Both the position numbers and the translations under genes were made by a program. A DNA stretch of 52,230 bases from Paenibacillus sp. TCA20 (GTDB taxonomy: Bacteria > Bacillota > Bacilli > Paenibacillales > Paenibacillaceae), in assembly GCF_000732325.1 (NCBI RefSeq), contig NZ_BBIW01000022.1, forward strand, positions 1 through 52,230, written 5' to 3'. Within the stretch, counting starts at the first letter, position 1. Every line of letters starts with the position of its first letter. Shown here one piece after another: positions 16,256-25,170 of the stretch. The notes beneath the pieces were generated by a model. The model did not search any database, was not told the DNA's origin, and was given only the letters and a program-made list of their open reading frames with translations.

Positions 16256-16789
16256 TTACACTTTATCCTTCTTCGTTACTCTACGCCGTGTTAGTCGATC
16301 AAGTTGTTTTCGTAGCGGAACATAAATAATTAATGCAAATATAAAATGAATAAACACGGTTGGAATCATGTATTCCAGCAGTGCCCAATTGTAAGATTCC
16401 TGATTAAGCCGGAATAGCTTATAGGTGAAAAAGAGAATCGAATCGAACAGCAGACTCCCCAGAATCACCATCATCATCATGACCGGCATCGTCGCTCTTG
16501 GAGATTTGAAGAACAAGCCGATCAGATAGGCTGTCAGCCCCATGGCGAAGGAATACGGACCAATCATATGGCCATAGTAGACCACATCATGAAGCAAGCC
16601 AAAGATAATGCCCAGCACGAGAGCCGAATGGCGATGATAGTATACCGTGACAAACAAAATGGCTATAAACACGAAGTTGTGTCCAATTCGAGGAAGCCAG
16701 CTGTCCGGGATGATCCAAGGCACGACAGTCCCTTCAATAATAAAGAGCACAAACAACAGAATGATCAGTAACTGCTTCCGCCCGGCCAC
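16256..16789 (-). CDS. mreD: Rod shape-determining protein MreD
   Basis: 177-aa integral membrane protein of the elongasome with five hydrophobic segments and a basic C-terminus (RKQLDRLTRRRVTKK). Its precise biochemical role is unknown in any organism. It starts with GTG overlapping the mreC stop (TAGTG, shared G), with GGAGG 10 nt upstream. Identification rests on topology, length and position between mreC and minC. Confidence 0.9.
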   Translation of the reverse strand: MAGRKQLLIILLFVLFIIEGTVVPWIIPDSWLPRIGHNFVFIAILFVTVYYHRHSALVLGIIFGLLHDVVYYGHMIGPYSFAMGLTAYLIGLFFKSPRATMPVMMMMVILGSLLFDSILFFTYKLFRLNQESYNWALLEYMIPTVFIHFIFALIIYVPLRKQLDRLTRRRVTKKDKV

Positions 16790-17655
16790 TATGGAGTTAC
16801 CTCCGGTGGAATGACGACGAAGACTTCCTTCCAGTCCGTAAAGTTCGCTGCCGGCTCGATATAGGCGACTTGTGCAAGTCCGAATTCACTTTCCTTAATC
16901 TCTTTGACTGTCCCTATAATCATATATTTCGGAAATCCTTCGATAATTCCTGAGGACATGACGACATCATCTTTGGCAATCTTGGAATTTTCGCTGATTT
17001 TGGTCATTTCCAGATAACCCGTTTGCGGGTTATACTTCTCGATCATACCGAAAGTATCATTTTCCTTGCCCACAACGGTAGCTGCAATTGCATTGGCGTC
17101 GCTTGAGCTCGGATCCAGCGCTGTTAACAGGGTGACCGTAGAAGTAAAGTTGCTGACATGACTGATGGTACCTGCCAGCCCGTCCAGCGTCGTTACGGCC
17201 ATCCCAACCTTCAGCCCTGCATTTTCTCCAATATCAATGTTCAGAACCCTGTTGTTCGGATCCGAATTGACACTGATGACTTGGGCTGTGCGCAGTTTAT
17301 AATTATGTCTGTTCTTTTGCTCCTCGGTAAAATCGAGATTCTCCTGCAGACGCTGATTCGTTTCTGCCAAATTACCGTATCTCACCGCTTCTTGCTTATA
17401 CTGAGCAACTGAGGTTTTTAGAATTTCGTTCTCTTCCTGCAGTGATTTAAGATTCGCTATATCCTCGAAGAATCCAGCAATATAGGAGGTCGGTTTGTAG
17501 AAGACCTGCTGCACGAATCCGACCATATCTTTTGTAAACTTCTCGGGTAGTGATAACCCTGCTCTCGATCCTACTGTAAAGCCCATAAGTGCGATAAAAA
17601 TGATAATACCAACGAGTAAAATAAACAATCGCTTGTTGCCTAACCATTTAAACAG
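16789..17655 (-). CDS. mreC: Cell shape-determining protein MreC, probable CTG start
   Basis: About 288-aa elongasome protein anchored by an N-terminal transmembrane helix (NKRLFILLVGIIIFIALMGF). A coiled coil follows (LKSLQEENEILKTSV...), then the periplasmic-side beta-rich MreC core ending KEVFVVIPP. The conserved family N-terminus FKWLGNKRLFILL is present in frame, but only a CTG at 17655 can start it before a stop codon. AGAGGG lies 8 nt before that CTG. The next start, TTG 17628, would cut the conserved NKR stretch and lacks a good ribosome-binding site. A TATAAT box at 17706-17701 follows the mreB terminator, so mreC-mreD-minC-minD-rodA may have its own promoter. Confidence 0.9.
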   Translation of the reverse strand: MFKWLGNKRLFILLVGIIIFIALMGFTVGSRAGLSLPEKFTKDMVGFVQQVFYKPTSYIAGFFEDIANLKSLQEENEILKTSVAQYKQEAVRYGNLAETNQRLQENLDFTEEQKNRHNYKLRTAQVISVNSDPNNRVLNIDIGENAGLKVGMAVTTLDGLAGTISHVSNFTSTVTLLTALDPSSSDANAIAATVVGKENDTFGMIEKYNPQTGYLEMTKISENSKIAKDDVVMSSGIIEGFPKYMIIGTVKEIKESEFGLAQVAYIEPAANFTDWKEVFVVIPPEVTP

Positions 17656-17801
17656 TTACAACACCCTCTAACATCCTTATTTCGTTATGATGCTAAGCCG
17701 ATTATAAGCTTCACTTAAAAAGGGAAAGCAAGTACGTAGTGGTCCTATAGCTGAGCGAACCTTAAACTACTGACTTACTATCCCATGGGTAGCAACATCA
17801 T

Positions 17802-17842
17802 AAAAATCTGGGCATAGCTGCATCTCCTTACGCAGATATGCC
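17802..17842 (-). terminator. Terminator between mreB and mreC
   Basis: On the minus strand GGCATA-T-CTGC pairs with GCAG-C-TATGCC (one mismatch) around a 10-nt loop, followed by CAGATTTTT. It is about 65 bp after the mreB stop. Confidence 0.7.
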
Positions 17843-17908
17843 TTAACGCTTTGCGGCCAGCACGGGTGGATGCAGCCTGCTTAGCTGTGACTTTCAATGT
17901 TTCGTATA

Positions 17909-18943
17909 TTAACGTTTAGATCTGATTGCAGCGCTGCTTCTAGATTTGAACAAATGAATGTTGTCCAGCGCTTTGCCTGTACCAATAGCTACACAATCCA
18001 GCGGATTCTCAGCAACGATGACCGGCATTCCTGTTTCGCCTGCAAGCAGCTTGTCCAGGTTACGAAGAAGAGCTCCTCCTCCTGTCAGCACAATACCACG
18101 GTCCATAATATCCGCAGCCAGCTCAGGCGGGCATTTCTCAAGGGTTACTTTAACAGCTTCAACAATGGAGCCCACTGTATCGGCAAGTGCTTCACTAATT
18201 TCATCTGAAGTAATTGTGATGGTCTTCGGCAGCCCGGTAACAAGGTCACGTCCACGAATTTCCATCGTTTCTACCGATTCCAGAGGAAGTGCAGATCCGA
18301 TTTCCATTTTGAGCTGTTCCGCTGTTCTTTCACCGATCATCAGATTGTATTGACGTTTGATGTACTGGATGATGGACTCGTCCATCTCATCACCGGCAAC
18401 ACGCACGGAACGGCTTGTCACGATGCCTCCCAAGGAGATCACTGCAACTTCTGTTGTACCGCCGCCGATATCAACGACCATACTTCCCGTTGGCTCCCAT
18501 ACAGGAAGATCTGCACCGATCGCTGCAGCAAACGGCTCCTCGATAGTGTATGCCTCTCTTGCTCCCGCCTGCTTCGTAGCATCCTCTACAGCACGCTGTT
18601 CTACCGCCGTAATGCCGGAAGGAACACATACCATCACGTTTGGATGACGCTGGAAGAAGGAACGCTGCTTCTGAGCCTGACGAATGAAATATTTAATCAT
18701 CGTTGCCGTAGTATCGAAATCGGCAATAACTCCATCCTTCATTGGTCTAATGGCACGGATGTTACCAGGAGTACGTCCGATCATTTTTTTTGCAGATTCA
18801 CCGACAGCTTCAATAACCTGTGTATCTGTACGTAATGCAACAACGGAAGGTTCTCTGACCACAATGCCTTTTCCCCGTACGTAAACGAGCGTATTCGCCG
18901 TTCCCAAGTCAATCCCCAAATCTTTAGTAAAGCCACCTAACAT
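17909..18943 (-). CDS. mreB: Rod shape-determining protein MreB
   Basis: 344-aa bacterial actin that positions cell-wall synthesis. Actin-fold motifs are DLGIDLGTANTLVYV (phosphate 1), MVVDIGGGTTEVAVISLGG (phosphate 2) and GIVLTGGGALLRNLD (adenosine). The ATG has AAAGGGAG upstream. A perfect TATAAT lies about 60 bp upstream (19010-19005) but no matching -35 is seen. A terminator and a 250-bp gap separate it from mreC. Confidence 0.97.
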   Translation of the reverse strand: MLGGFTKDLGIDLGTANTLVYVRGKGIVVREPSVVALRTDTQVIEAVGESAKKMIGRTPGNIRAIRPMKDGVIADFDTTATMIKYFIRQAQKQRSFFQRHPNVMVCVPSGITAVEQRAVEDATKQAGAREAYTIEEPFAAAIGADLPVWEPTGSMVVDIGGGTTEVAVISLGGIVTSRSVRVAGDEMDESIIQYIKRQYNLMIGERTAEQLKMEIGSALPLESVETMEIRGRDLVTGLPKTITITSDEISEALADTVGSIVEAVKVTLEKCPPELAADIMDRGIVLTGGGALLRNLDKLLAGETGMPVIVAENPLDCVAIGTGKALDNIHLFKSRSSAAIRSKR

Positions 18944-19102
18944 GCTATTTTCTCCCTTTCTTTGCTTGCATTATTTATGCTGCCACTTGCTTAGCAGCTG
19001 CGTCATTATAATCCGATTCAGAATAAAGCGATTGAAGCGATGAAGGAAAACGCTCCTTGTAATTTACGCTTAATAAAAAAACCGTTAACGTACCACATTA
19101 TA

Positions 19103-19792
19103 TTATATGAACCCTTGCTCCTTCAAACTTGCATATTTCCCGTCCCCGATCACGATATGATCGAGAACGTCAATTCCTACAATTTCACCAGCTTTGACAA
19201 GACGACGTGTCAGCTGTATATCCTCCGGACTCGGGGCAGGATCACCGCTCGGATGATTGTGCGCACACACGATGGAGGCACTGCTGCATTTCATGGCAGC
19301 CCTGAACACTTCCCTCGGATGAACGATGGAAGCGTTGAGGCTGCCCATCGATAACGTTTCTTGGGCAATAACGTGATTCTTGGTATTCAGGAAGAGGCAG
19401 ACAAAATGCTCCTTCTGCAAATACCTAAGCTGTTCCATAAGCAGATCAGCCGCATCTTTCGGACTGCGAATGACAGGTCTCTCCGTTAATCTCGTCTGCA
19501 TAACCCGTTGTCCCAGCTCGATGCCAGCCTTCAGCTGAATTGCCTTGGCGGGGCCAATGCCTTTGAGCTGACACAGCTCATCAACACTCATATCCACCAG
19601 ATTCCGAAGACTCCCTGCTTCGTTCAGAATACGCTGAGCGATATGAATGGCTGATTCCTGCTTCGTTCCTGTTCTAAGCAGAATCGCCAGAAGCTCCGTA
19701 TGACTTAGTGCACCCGCCCCTACTTCTAGCATGCGTTCTCTCGGGCGCTGTTCTTGGGGGATGTCGCGCAGCATATACTGTGGCGAACTCAT
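19103..19792 (-). CDS. radC: JAB domain protein RadC
   Basis: 229-aa protein of the RadC family. N-terminal helix-hairpin-helix-like segments (GIGPAKAIQLKAGIELG) lead to a C-terminal JAB/MPN domain with the metalloprotease-type motif AHNHPSGDPAPSPED. Once called a DNA-repair protein, its true role is not established. Location between maf and mreB matches B. subtilis. Its ATG is 55 bp after maf. Confidence 0.95.
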   Translation of the reverse strand: MSSPQYMLRDIPQEQRPRERMLEVGAGALSHTELLAILLRTGTKQESAIHIAQRILNEAGSLRNLVDMSVDELCQLKGIGPAKAIQLKAGIELGQRVMQTRLTERPVIRSPKDAADLLMEQLRYLQKEHFVCLFLNTKNHVIAQETLSMGSLNASIVHPREVFRAAMKCSSASIVCAHNHPSGDPAPSPEDIQLTRRLVKAGEIVGIDVLDHIVIGDGKYASLKEQGFI

Positions 19793-19847
19793 CTTCTCCC
19801 TCTTTTCACATAAAAAAACGAATCCGTTCTCTAGTTACTATGACTTC

Positions 19848-20453
19848 CTATTCGTCAATGGACAGCACGTTCAAGCCCAGCTCTGCCAGTTGTTCACTAA
19901 GCAAGGAGAGCGGCAAACCCACAACGTTAAAATAGCATCCTTCGATGGAATCAACGAATGTTGCACCCAAACCCTGAATGGCGTATGCGCCTGCCTTGTC
20001 AGAAGGCTCGCCTGTCCGAATATAAGCATGAATGGCATCTGGCTCGAGCGGCTTCATCTTCACCTTCGTACGGCGATGCCGCGTAATTACACGTCCATCC
20101 TCACCCGATATACAAGTCACTCCTGTGTACACTTCATGAATGCGGCCTTGAAGCGAACTAAGCATCCGGTAAGCATCCTGCTCATCCTTTGGCTTGCCAA
20201 GCACTTCTCCGCCGAGTACGACAATTGTATCACTGCCTACTACGATGGCTCCTGCCAGTTCAGAATCATAAGAATCATAGACAGTCTTTGCTTTGCGGTA
20301 GGCAAGTTCTTCTACAATTTGCTGAGGTGTGTAGTCTTCTGGTGTATCTTCCGGGGTGTGGCTAGGGCGAACTTCAAACGGAAGGCCAAGCGTCGCTATG
20401 AGTTCCCTGCGTCTTGGAGACGTGGAGGCGAGTATGATCCGCTGCTTTTTCAA
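19848..20453 (-). CDS. maf: Maf family nucleoside triphosphate pyrophosphatase
   Basis: 201-aa house-cleaning pyrophosphatase, active on dTTP, UTP and modified pyrimidine nucleotides in characterised members, and linked to septum formation. The N-terminal ILASTSPRRRELI motif and VVGSDTIVVLGGEVLGKP are diagnostic. The start is TTG 20453 with AAGGAG 8 nt upstream, making an otherwise weak codon convincing. Confidence 0.95.
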   Translation of the reverse strand: MKKQRIILASTSPRRRELIATLGLPFEVRPSHTPEDTPEDYTPQQIVEELAYRKAKTVYDSYDSELAGAIVVGSDTIVVLGGEVLGKPKDEQDAYRMLSSLQGRIHEVYTGVTCISGEDGRVITRHRRTKVKMKPLEPDAIHAYIRTGEPSDKAGAYAIQGLGATFVDSIEGCYFNVVGLPLSLLSEQLAELGLNVLSIDE

Positions 20454-20572
20454 GAAATGAACTCCTTCGTGAGAATGATAATGCTATTCGCATGTGTTAC
20501 ATATCTTTTTTAGTCTGTGTTTACTCCTGCTCATGCTTCTGTACTGGATTCAGCTCCGTAATTATAAAAAAA

Positions 20573-20815
20573 CTATAGTTTCCGGTAGAGCCAAATCGCA
20601 AATACAACCCCTAACAGACTGAGCAGGCTGATCTTTAATTGAATGTTAAGATGATAGCTAATGATGTCGAAATTTGCCTTTGGCGACCAGCTGATCGTCG
20701 TTGCATTCGTTAAAAAAGAAAGAGCCTCAAACTGCTCTAAACCTTTGGATATGGATGCTCCAATCAACCAACCGAGGAGCAGAAACAAGATGAATATTCC
20801 GAAGTTTTTTTTCAT
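20573..20815 (-). CDS. Small DUF4321-like membrane protein
   Basis: 80-aa protein with two hydrophobic helices (about 5-23 and 60-77) flanking a short polar loop. The pattern KKNFGIFILFLLLGWLIGASISKGL and the location beside maf are what I associate with DUF4321, a small Bacillota family of unknown function. No catalytic motif is visible. It could work with the envelope genes nearby, but this is only contextual. Confidence 0.75.
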   Translation of the reverse strand: MKKNFGIFILFLLLGWLIGASISKGLEQFEALSFLTNATTISWSPKANFDIISYHLNIQLKISLLSLLGVVFAIWLYRKL

Positions 20816-20876
20816 TCTACTCTTCCCTCGCCATATTTTGACACCTTCATTATTATACGGGAACCTAGACGTAAGT

Positions 20877-20923
20877 ACAAACAGAAATCCGGCATGGGGA
20901 ACTATTTCCAGTCCCGTGCCGGA
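20877..20923 (-). terminator. Probable terminator of the spoIIB-like gene
   Basis: Arms ATCCGGCA at 20923-20916 and TGCCGGAT at 20893-20886 pair perfectly, with three more G-C pairs beyond one mismatch. A T-rich tail (TTCTGTTT) follows on the minus strand. It lies 13 bp after the spoIIB-like stop. Confidence 0.55.
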
Positions 20924-20935
20924 TCAGCGCGCATA

Positions 20936-22216
20936 CTATGCTTGTTTGATGATTTCAAGCAGTTGTTTTTCGAGCAGTATATAATTCATGACCTGTGATT
21001 GCACTTTCCAAATATGTTCTTTGGAGGGATTTTTATTATATTCTGCAACTGCAGTGACTGCCGTATTCATAGCGGCCTCCATTTGCAGCTCGACAGACTC
21101 ACTCTCCGCCGGTAAACCACTTCTGACCTTTGTCACCGTGCCTGTCCAGCGCTGATGCGCGTCCGTGACAGCGATCATATCCGCTTCTGACAGTGCTTTC
21201 TGCTCCTGCTGACCCAGCTGCTTGATTGATAAAGAGGTCAATATTTCTGTAACCGCCCGGCTTGAACTAAAAAACTCTGCAGCCGTGCTCTGATCACCTG
21301 AGAACTGAAGGCCCGTTATCTCAGGAAGGTGAATCTCACGTACGTACAGCTCCACCCCTTCCGTTCTTAACTGGTTACTGATCAGTTTGGCATTCTCACG
21401 ATCGGCGGAAACTCCCGCGTACACACGCAGCTCATCCAAAGGATCGCTCCCAGCCGCTATACCGGCGATTGTCAGCTCAGCTTTGGCTTGCTCGGCACCT
21501 TCTGAACTGCTGAACACCCCGTATTGCAGCATATAGTAGGTTACAGCTGGAATGGTTACCGCGGATGTTGTGCCGGCAGGAACAGTTCCTGCTCCCTCTG
21601 CAGCTGTTTCTTGAGTGACACCTGATGATGCAGGCACCGATACAGGCGAAACGGTGTTTGAGGTGTTCTCTGAATTCACCATGGACATGGCGACAAATCC
21701 GAACATGACACCTGTAACGACTGCAGCGATAATGGATCCCGTCATTTTCCATACATTCCGAGGTCCCCGGTAAATGCTGTAATTCTCACTAGCTTGATCC
21801 ACATAGAATGGGTTCTGATCCTCGGCTTCCTCGTATGAATCTCGGTGCTGCTTGTCTTTCTCCTGAGGCTCTTTGTAGTGCTCATGACCTGCAACAATAG
21901 GCACAGAAGAGTAAGAACCAAAAGGCTCTTCCCAATCCTCGTATATTCTCCGATCCACGTAAACACGATCTGCACTGAAGCTGTCTTGATCAGAACGCCC
22001 TTCTACTTCCCGCTCGTCAAGAGGAAGGCTTGTCACGGTCTGCGGCGGGTTGGTGATCTGCGGCATTTCAACAGGTTCAGGATCTGTTATATCATGTTTC
22101 GCAGTTGTACGCTCCTTGCTGAGCTTCCGTTCATCGCCAGACTTTACGATGTCTGATTCGAGCTTGGCAGCAGGCTTGTCCTCATTGAAACGAAATGTCA
22201 TTCTAGCTTTGTTCAC
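20936..22216 (-). CDS. spoIIB: SPOR domain membrane protein, SpoIIB-like
   Basis: 426-aa bitopic protein. A charged cytoplasmic region (1-158) is followed by one transmembrane helix (about 159-180), a Ser/Thr/Ala-rich linker, a SPOR-like domain (about 226-295, YMLQYGVFSSSEGAEQAKAEL) and a helical C-terminal domain. SPOR domains bind denuded septal glycan. SpoIIB, also encoded beside maf in B. subtilis, promotes septal wall thinning during engulfment. Orthology is inferred from architecture plus synteny, not from close sequence identity. The start is GTG with AGGAGG 10 nt upstream. Confidence 0.78.
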   Translation of the reverse strand: MNKARMTFRFNEDKPAAKLESDIVKSGDERKLSKERTTAKHDITDPEPVEMPQITNPPQTVTSLPLDEREVEGRSDQDSFSADRVYVDRRIYEDWEEPFGSYSSVPIVAGHEHYKEPQEKDKQHRDSYEEAEDQNPFYVDQASENYSIYRGPRNVWKMTGSIIAAVVTGVMFGFVAMSMVNSENTSNTVSPVSVPASSGVTQETAAEGAGTVPAGTTSAVTIPAVTYYMLQYGVFSSSEGAEQAKAELTIAGIAAGSDPLDELRVYAGVSADRENAKLISNQLRTEGVELYVREIHLPEITGLQFSGDQSTAAEFFSSSRAVTEILTSLSIKQLGQQEQKALSEADMIAVTDAHQRWTGTVTKVRSGLPAESESVELQMEAAMNTAVTAVAEYNKNPSKEHIWKVQSQVMNYILLEKQLLEIIKQA

Positions 22217-22277
22217 GGCTAACCACCCTCCTCTTGTCCTTTCTAACAGCTATATGTGTCTAGTAGAGGAGTTATGC

Positions 22278-22317
22278 AAAAAAAAGCACCGTTTCTTTAA
22301 TTAAAGAAACGATGCTT
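22278..22317 (-). terminator. Rho-independent terminator of valS-folC-murC
   Basis: A 16-bp nearly perfect stem (AAGCATCGTTTCTTTA with TAAAGAAACGGTGCTT) ends in a run of eight T on the minus strand. It is 25 bp after the murC stop. Confidence 0.92.
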
Positions 22318-22341
22318 GGTATGACACAAACGGTAAGGATC

Positions 22342-23712
22342 TTACTTGATTCCCTTCGCAAGCTCATAGCCTGCTTTCCAAATATCGCCGGCTCCCATGG
22401 TTAAGACGAGATCTCCAGGCTGCAAACGATGTTCGAGCTGCTTCACAACATCCTCTTTGGTAGGAATATATACGGCATTTGGGTTACTGTTGAGCTTGAT
22501 CAGATCTACCAGCTTGGAGGAATGTACACCCTCGATCTGTTTCTCTCCAGCAGGGGAGAAGATGTCCGTAATAATGACCTCATCTGCTTCTCCAAATGCA
22601 CGGCTGAACGCATCCAGCAGGAAGAAGGTACGTGTGTAGCGCTGCGGCTGAAAGACCGCTATGATCCGCTTGCCTGTCGCTTTGGCAGCACTGATCGTCG
22701 CTTCAATCTCCGTTGGGTGATGCGCGTAATCATCAATAATGAGAATATCACGGGCTTCTCCGAGCACCTGAAATCTCCGCTTCGCTCCGCTGAACTTCAC
22801 GATTGCCTTCACAATAGACTCAAACGGAATACCTGCTTCGAGACAAGAAATCACAGTCGCCATGGCATTGCTCACATTATGTCTACCAGGTACGGACAAC
22901 TCAACGGTTCCAAGAGGCGCACCTCGATGATTCATCGTAAATGAAATATGGCGATCACCGAGCTCAATATCTGTTGCCGTATAATCAGCTTCTGCATCGA
23001 TCGCATAAGTGATAATGTTGGATTTGAGCTGCGGCATGATGCTCTGAATGTTCTCATCATCCGCACAGACAATCGCACAGCCTTCCGGCTTAACCTGATT
23101 CAAGAATTTAATGTAAGCATTCTTCAGCTCATTAAAATCATTGTTGTAATTCTCCATATGATCGGCTTCAAGATTCGTTACGATACCCAGCCAAGGATGA
23201 TACTGCAGGAAGGAGCCATCGCTCTCATCCGCTTCTGCTACAACATGCTCACCCTTGCCCGCCTTGGCATTCGTACCGAGGTTCATTATTTCTCCGCCGA
23301 TAATATAGGTCGGATCTACGCCGCACTCCTCCATGACAAGCGCAATCATAGAAGAAGTGGTTGTCTTACCGTGCGCACCGGCAACAGCAACCCCTTTACG
23401 TTCATTCAGCAGCCTTGCAAGCATTTGAGCACGATGAAGAATAGGGATGTTCAGCTGCTCGGCCTCAACGCGTTCCACATTGTCCTTGGAAGCCGCTGTT
23501 GAATAGACAACCAGGTCCGCACCGTGGACTTGTTCCGGCGTATGCCCGATATATATTTTTGCTCCCTTAGCGGCAAGCTTCTCAGTGAGCTCCTGGGATA
23601 CGACATCCGATCCCGTGACGGTATATCCCATTTCCAGCATAACTCTTGCAATGGCGCTCATCCCATAGCCGCCGATACCGATAAAATGTACATGTTCCGA
23701 AGTGTTTAACAA
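22342..23712 (-). CDS. murC: UDP-N-acetylmuramate--L-alanine ligase
   Basis: 456-aa cytoplasmic Mur ligase adding the first amino acid to UDP-MurNAc. The N-terminal Rossmann motif HFIGIGGYGMSAIA, ATP loop AGAHGKTTTSS (about 111-121), EADESDGSF and DDYAHHPTEI are all MurC hallmarks. The start is TTG 23712, 4 bp after the folC stop, with AAAAAGG inside the end of folC as a modest ribosome-binding site. It is the last gene of the valS operon. In B. subtilis murC is elsewhere. Confidence 0.95.
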   Translation of the reverse strand: MLNTSEHVHFIGIGGYGMSAIARVMLEMGYTVTGSDVVSQELTEKLAAKGAKIYIGHTPEQVHGADLVVYSTAASKDNVERVEAEQLNIPILHRAQMLARLLNERKGVAVAGAHGKTTTSSMIALVMEECGVDPTYIIGGEIMNLGTNAKAGKGEHVVAEADESDGSFLQYHPWLGIVTNLEADHMENYNNDFNELKNAYIKFLNQVKPEGCAIVCADDENIQSIMPQLKSNIITYAIDAEADYTATDIELGDRHISFTMNHRGAPLGTVELSVPGRHNVSNAMATVISCLEAGIPFESIVKAIVKFSGAKRRFQVLGEARDILIIDDYAHHPTEIEATISAAKATGKRIIAVFQPQRYTRTFFLLDAFSRAFGEADEVIITDIFSPAGEKQIEGVHSSKLVDLIKLNSNPNAVYIPTKEDVVKQLEHRLQPGDLVLTMGAGDIWKAGYELAKGIK

Positions 23713-23716
23713 ATTT

Positions 23717-25093
23717 TCACCAACCTTTTTCAGAATCGGTTTGATGCAGAAGGGCGGCCCTTACATCGGCAATCAAATATAATGTGCCGGACACAACCCC
23801 CAGATCTTCCGCTTCCGTCCGTAACTTAAGTAAGCTCAATGCTTGTTTCCATGAAGGTTCTACGATGATGTCAAGGTTTGGTTTGGCATAGGATGGACGA
23901 AGCTCTTCTACCATATTTTTTAACTGGGCCGCGTCCATTTTACGTCGGAAATCTGGCTCAGTCAGGATAAGCGTATCCACTAGTGGCAGTATATGCTCAA
24001 AATACAATTTGTGATGCTTATTCTCCAGCATGCCCATCATTAAAATTAGTTTCCGCTCAGGATACAGATCCTTGATGCTCTGTGCCAGCATCTCAGCCCC
24101 CTCAGGGTTATGAGCTCCATCCAGAATGAGAAGCGGCTCGTCGGACACCTTCTCGAAACGGCCTGCCCAAGAGGCAAGGCGGAAACCTTTTTGCAAATCT
24201 TCCTCTTCCATATAGAACGCCATGTATTGGCGCAGCACTTCAAGTGTCATTAAAGCCCCAGCGGCATTGGCACATTGATGCTTGCCCTGCAATGTCAGCT
24301 CGACATCAAGTTCACGAAACGGTCCATTAAAATGCAATTTCTGTCCATCCTTATTAACCTGAACCTGTTCATAGGTAAACTGGTCACCCGCAAGATATAA
24401 GGTGGATTTCTGTTTCTCTGCGACCTCACGAATGACTTGAATCGCTTCCGGCTGCTCTACTAGACTGACGACAGGAACGCCGGGTTTAATAATTCCTGCC
24501 TTTTCAGTTGCGATTTGGCTAATCGTATCTCCAAGAATATCAGTGTGGTCCATTCCAATATTGGTGATTACGGAAATAATCGGAGTTACGACATTTGTTA
24601 CATCAAGCCTTCCCCCGAGTCCTGTCTCCCATACCACTACATCAGGATAGCACACCTCAGCATAATACAGAATTGCAAGCGCCGTCGCAACCTCAAACAT
24701 GGTGGGAGAACCCAGCTCTGTCTCCCCCACTTCCGCTACTAACGGATAAAGACGTCTTGCAAGTGCCAGTAAAGTTTCTTCAGGAATGTCTTCCCCGTTA
24801 TACTGAAACCGATTCGTAAACTTGGTAATGTACGGTGAAGTGAATGTACCTACATCGTAACCGGACTGTCTTAAGGCTGACGTCAAAAAGGCACAGGTAG
24901 AACCTTTTCCGTTCGTTCCTGCGACATGGATAAACTTCAGATGCTGATGGGGATTACCCAGCTTAGACAAGAGCAATTCAATGCGGGAGAGTCCCGGTCT
25001 GATTCCAAACGGAATGAGATTGTTGATCCAAGCTACCGCCTCATTATACGTATTCAGCGGAGCAGCCGTGCTATTGCCAGTGGTTCGATCCAT
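23717..25093 (-). CDS. folC: Folylpolyglutamate synthase / dihydrofolate synthase
   Basis: 458-aa ATP-dependent ligase adding glutamate to folates. The P-loop HVAGTNGKGSTCAFL, FTSPYITKFTNR, WETGLGGRLDVTN and LDGAHNPEG motifs are all present. I use ATG 25093, which has AGAAGG 8 nt upstream. The GTG at 25102 overlaps that ribosome-binding site. It lies about 77 bp after valS, the same neighbour as in B. subtilis. The B. subtilis comC that follows folC is absent here and murC takes its place. Confidence 0.95.
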   Translation of the reverse strand: MDRTTGNSTAAPLNTYNEAVAWINNLIPFGIRPGLSRIELLLSKLGNPHQHLKFIHVAGTNGKGSTCAFLTSALRQSGYDVGTFTSPYITKFTNRFQYNGEDIPEETLLALARRLYPLVAEVGETELGSPTMFEVATALAILYYAEVCYPDVVVWETGLGGRLDVTNVVTPIISVITNIGMDHTDILGDTISQIATEKAGIIKPGVPVVSLVEQPEAIQVIREVAEKQKSTLYLAGDQFTYEQVQVNKDGQKLHFNGPFRELDVELTLQGKHQCANAAGALMTLEVLRQYMAFYMEEEDLQKGFRLASWAGRFEKVSDEPLLILDGAHNPEGAEMLAQSIKDLYPERKLILMMGMLENKHHKLYFEHILPLVDTLILTEPDFRRKMDAAQLKNMVEELRPSYAKPNLDIIVEPSWKQALSLLKLRTEAEDLGVVSGTLYLIADVRAALLHQTDSEKGW

Positions 25094-25170
25094 ATGCTTC
25101 ACCTTCTAAGTATAAAGTAAGTAAGAGACAGGCATCCCTTACGTTAGTGAGGAACACCTGCCGTCTTATA

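Noticed and set aside
25094..25170. Terminator between valS and folC
   Set aside because: Some complementarity (GGCAGG with CCTGTC) exists, but the stem is imperfect and no T-run follows, so I leave folC in the valS unit.
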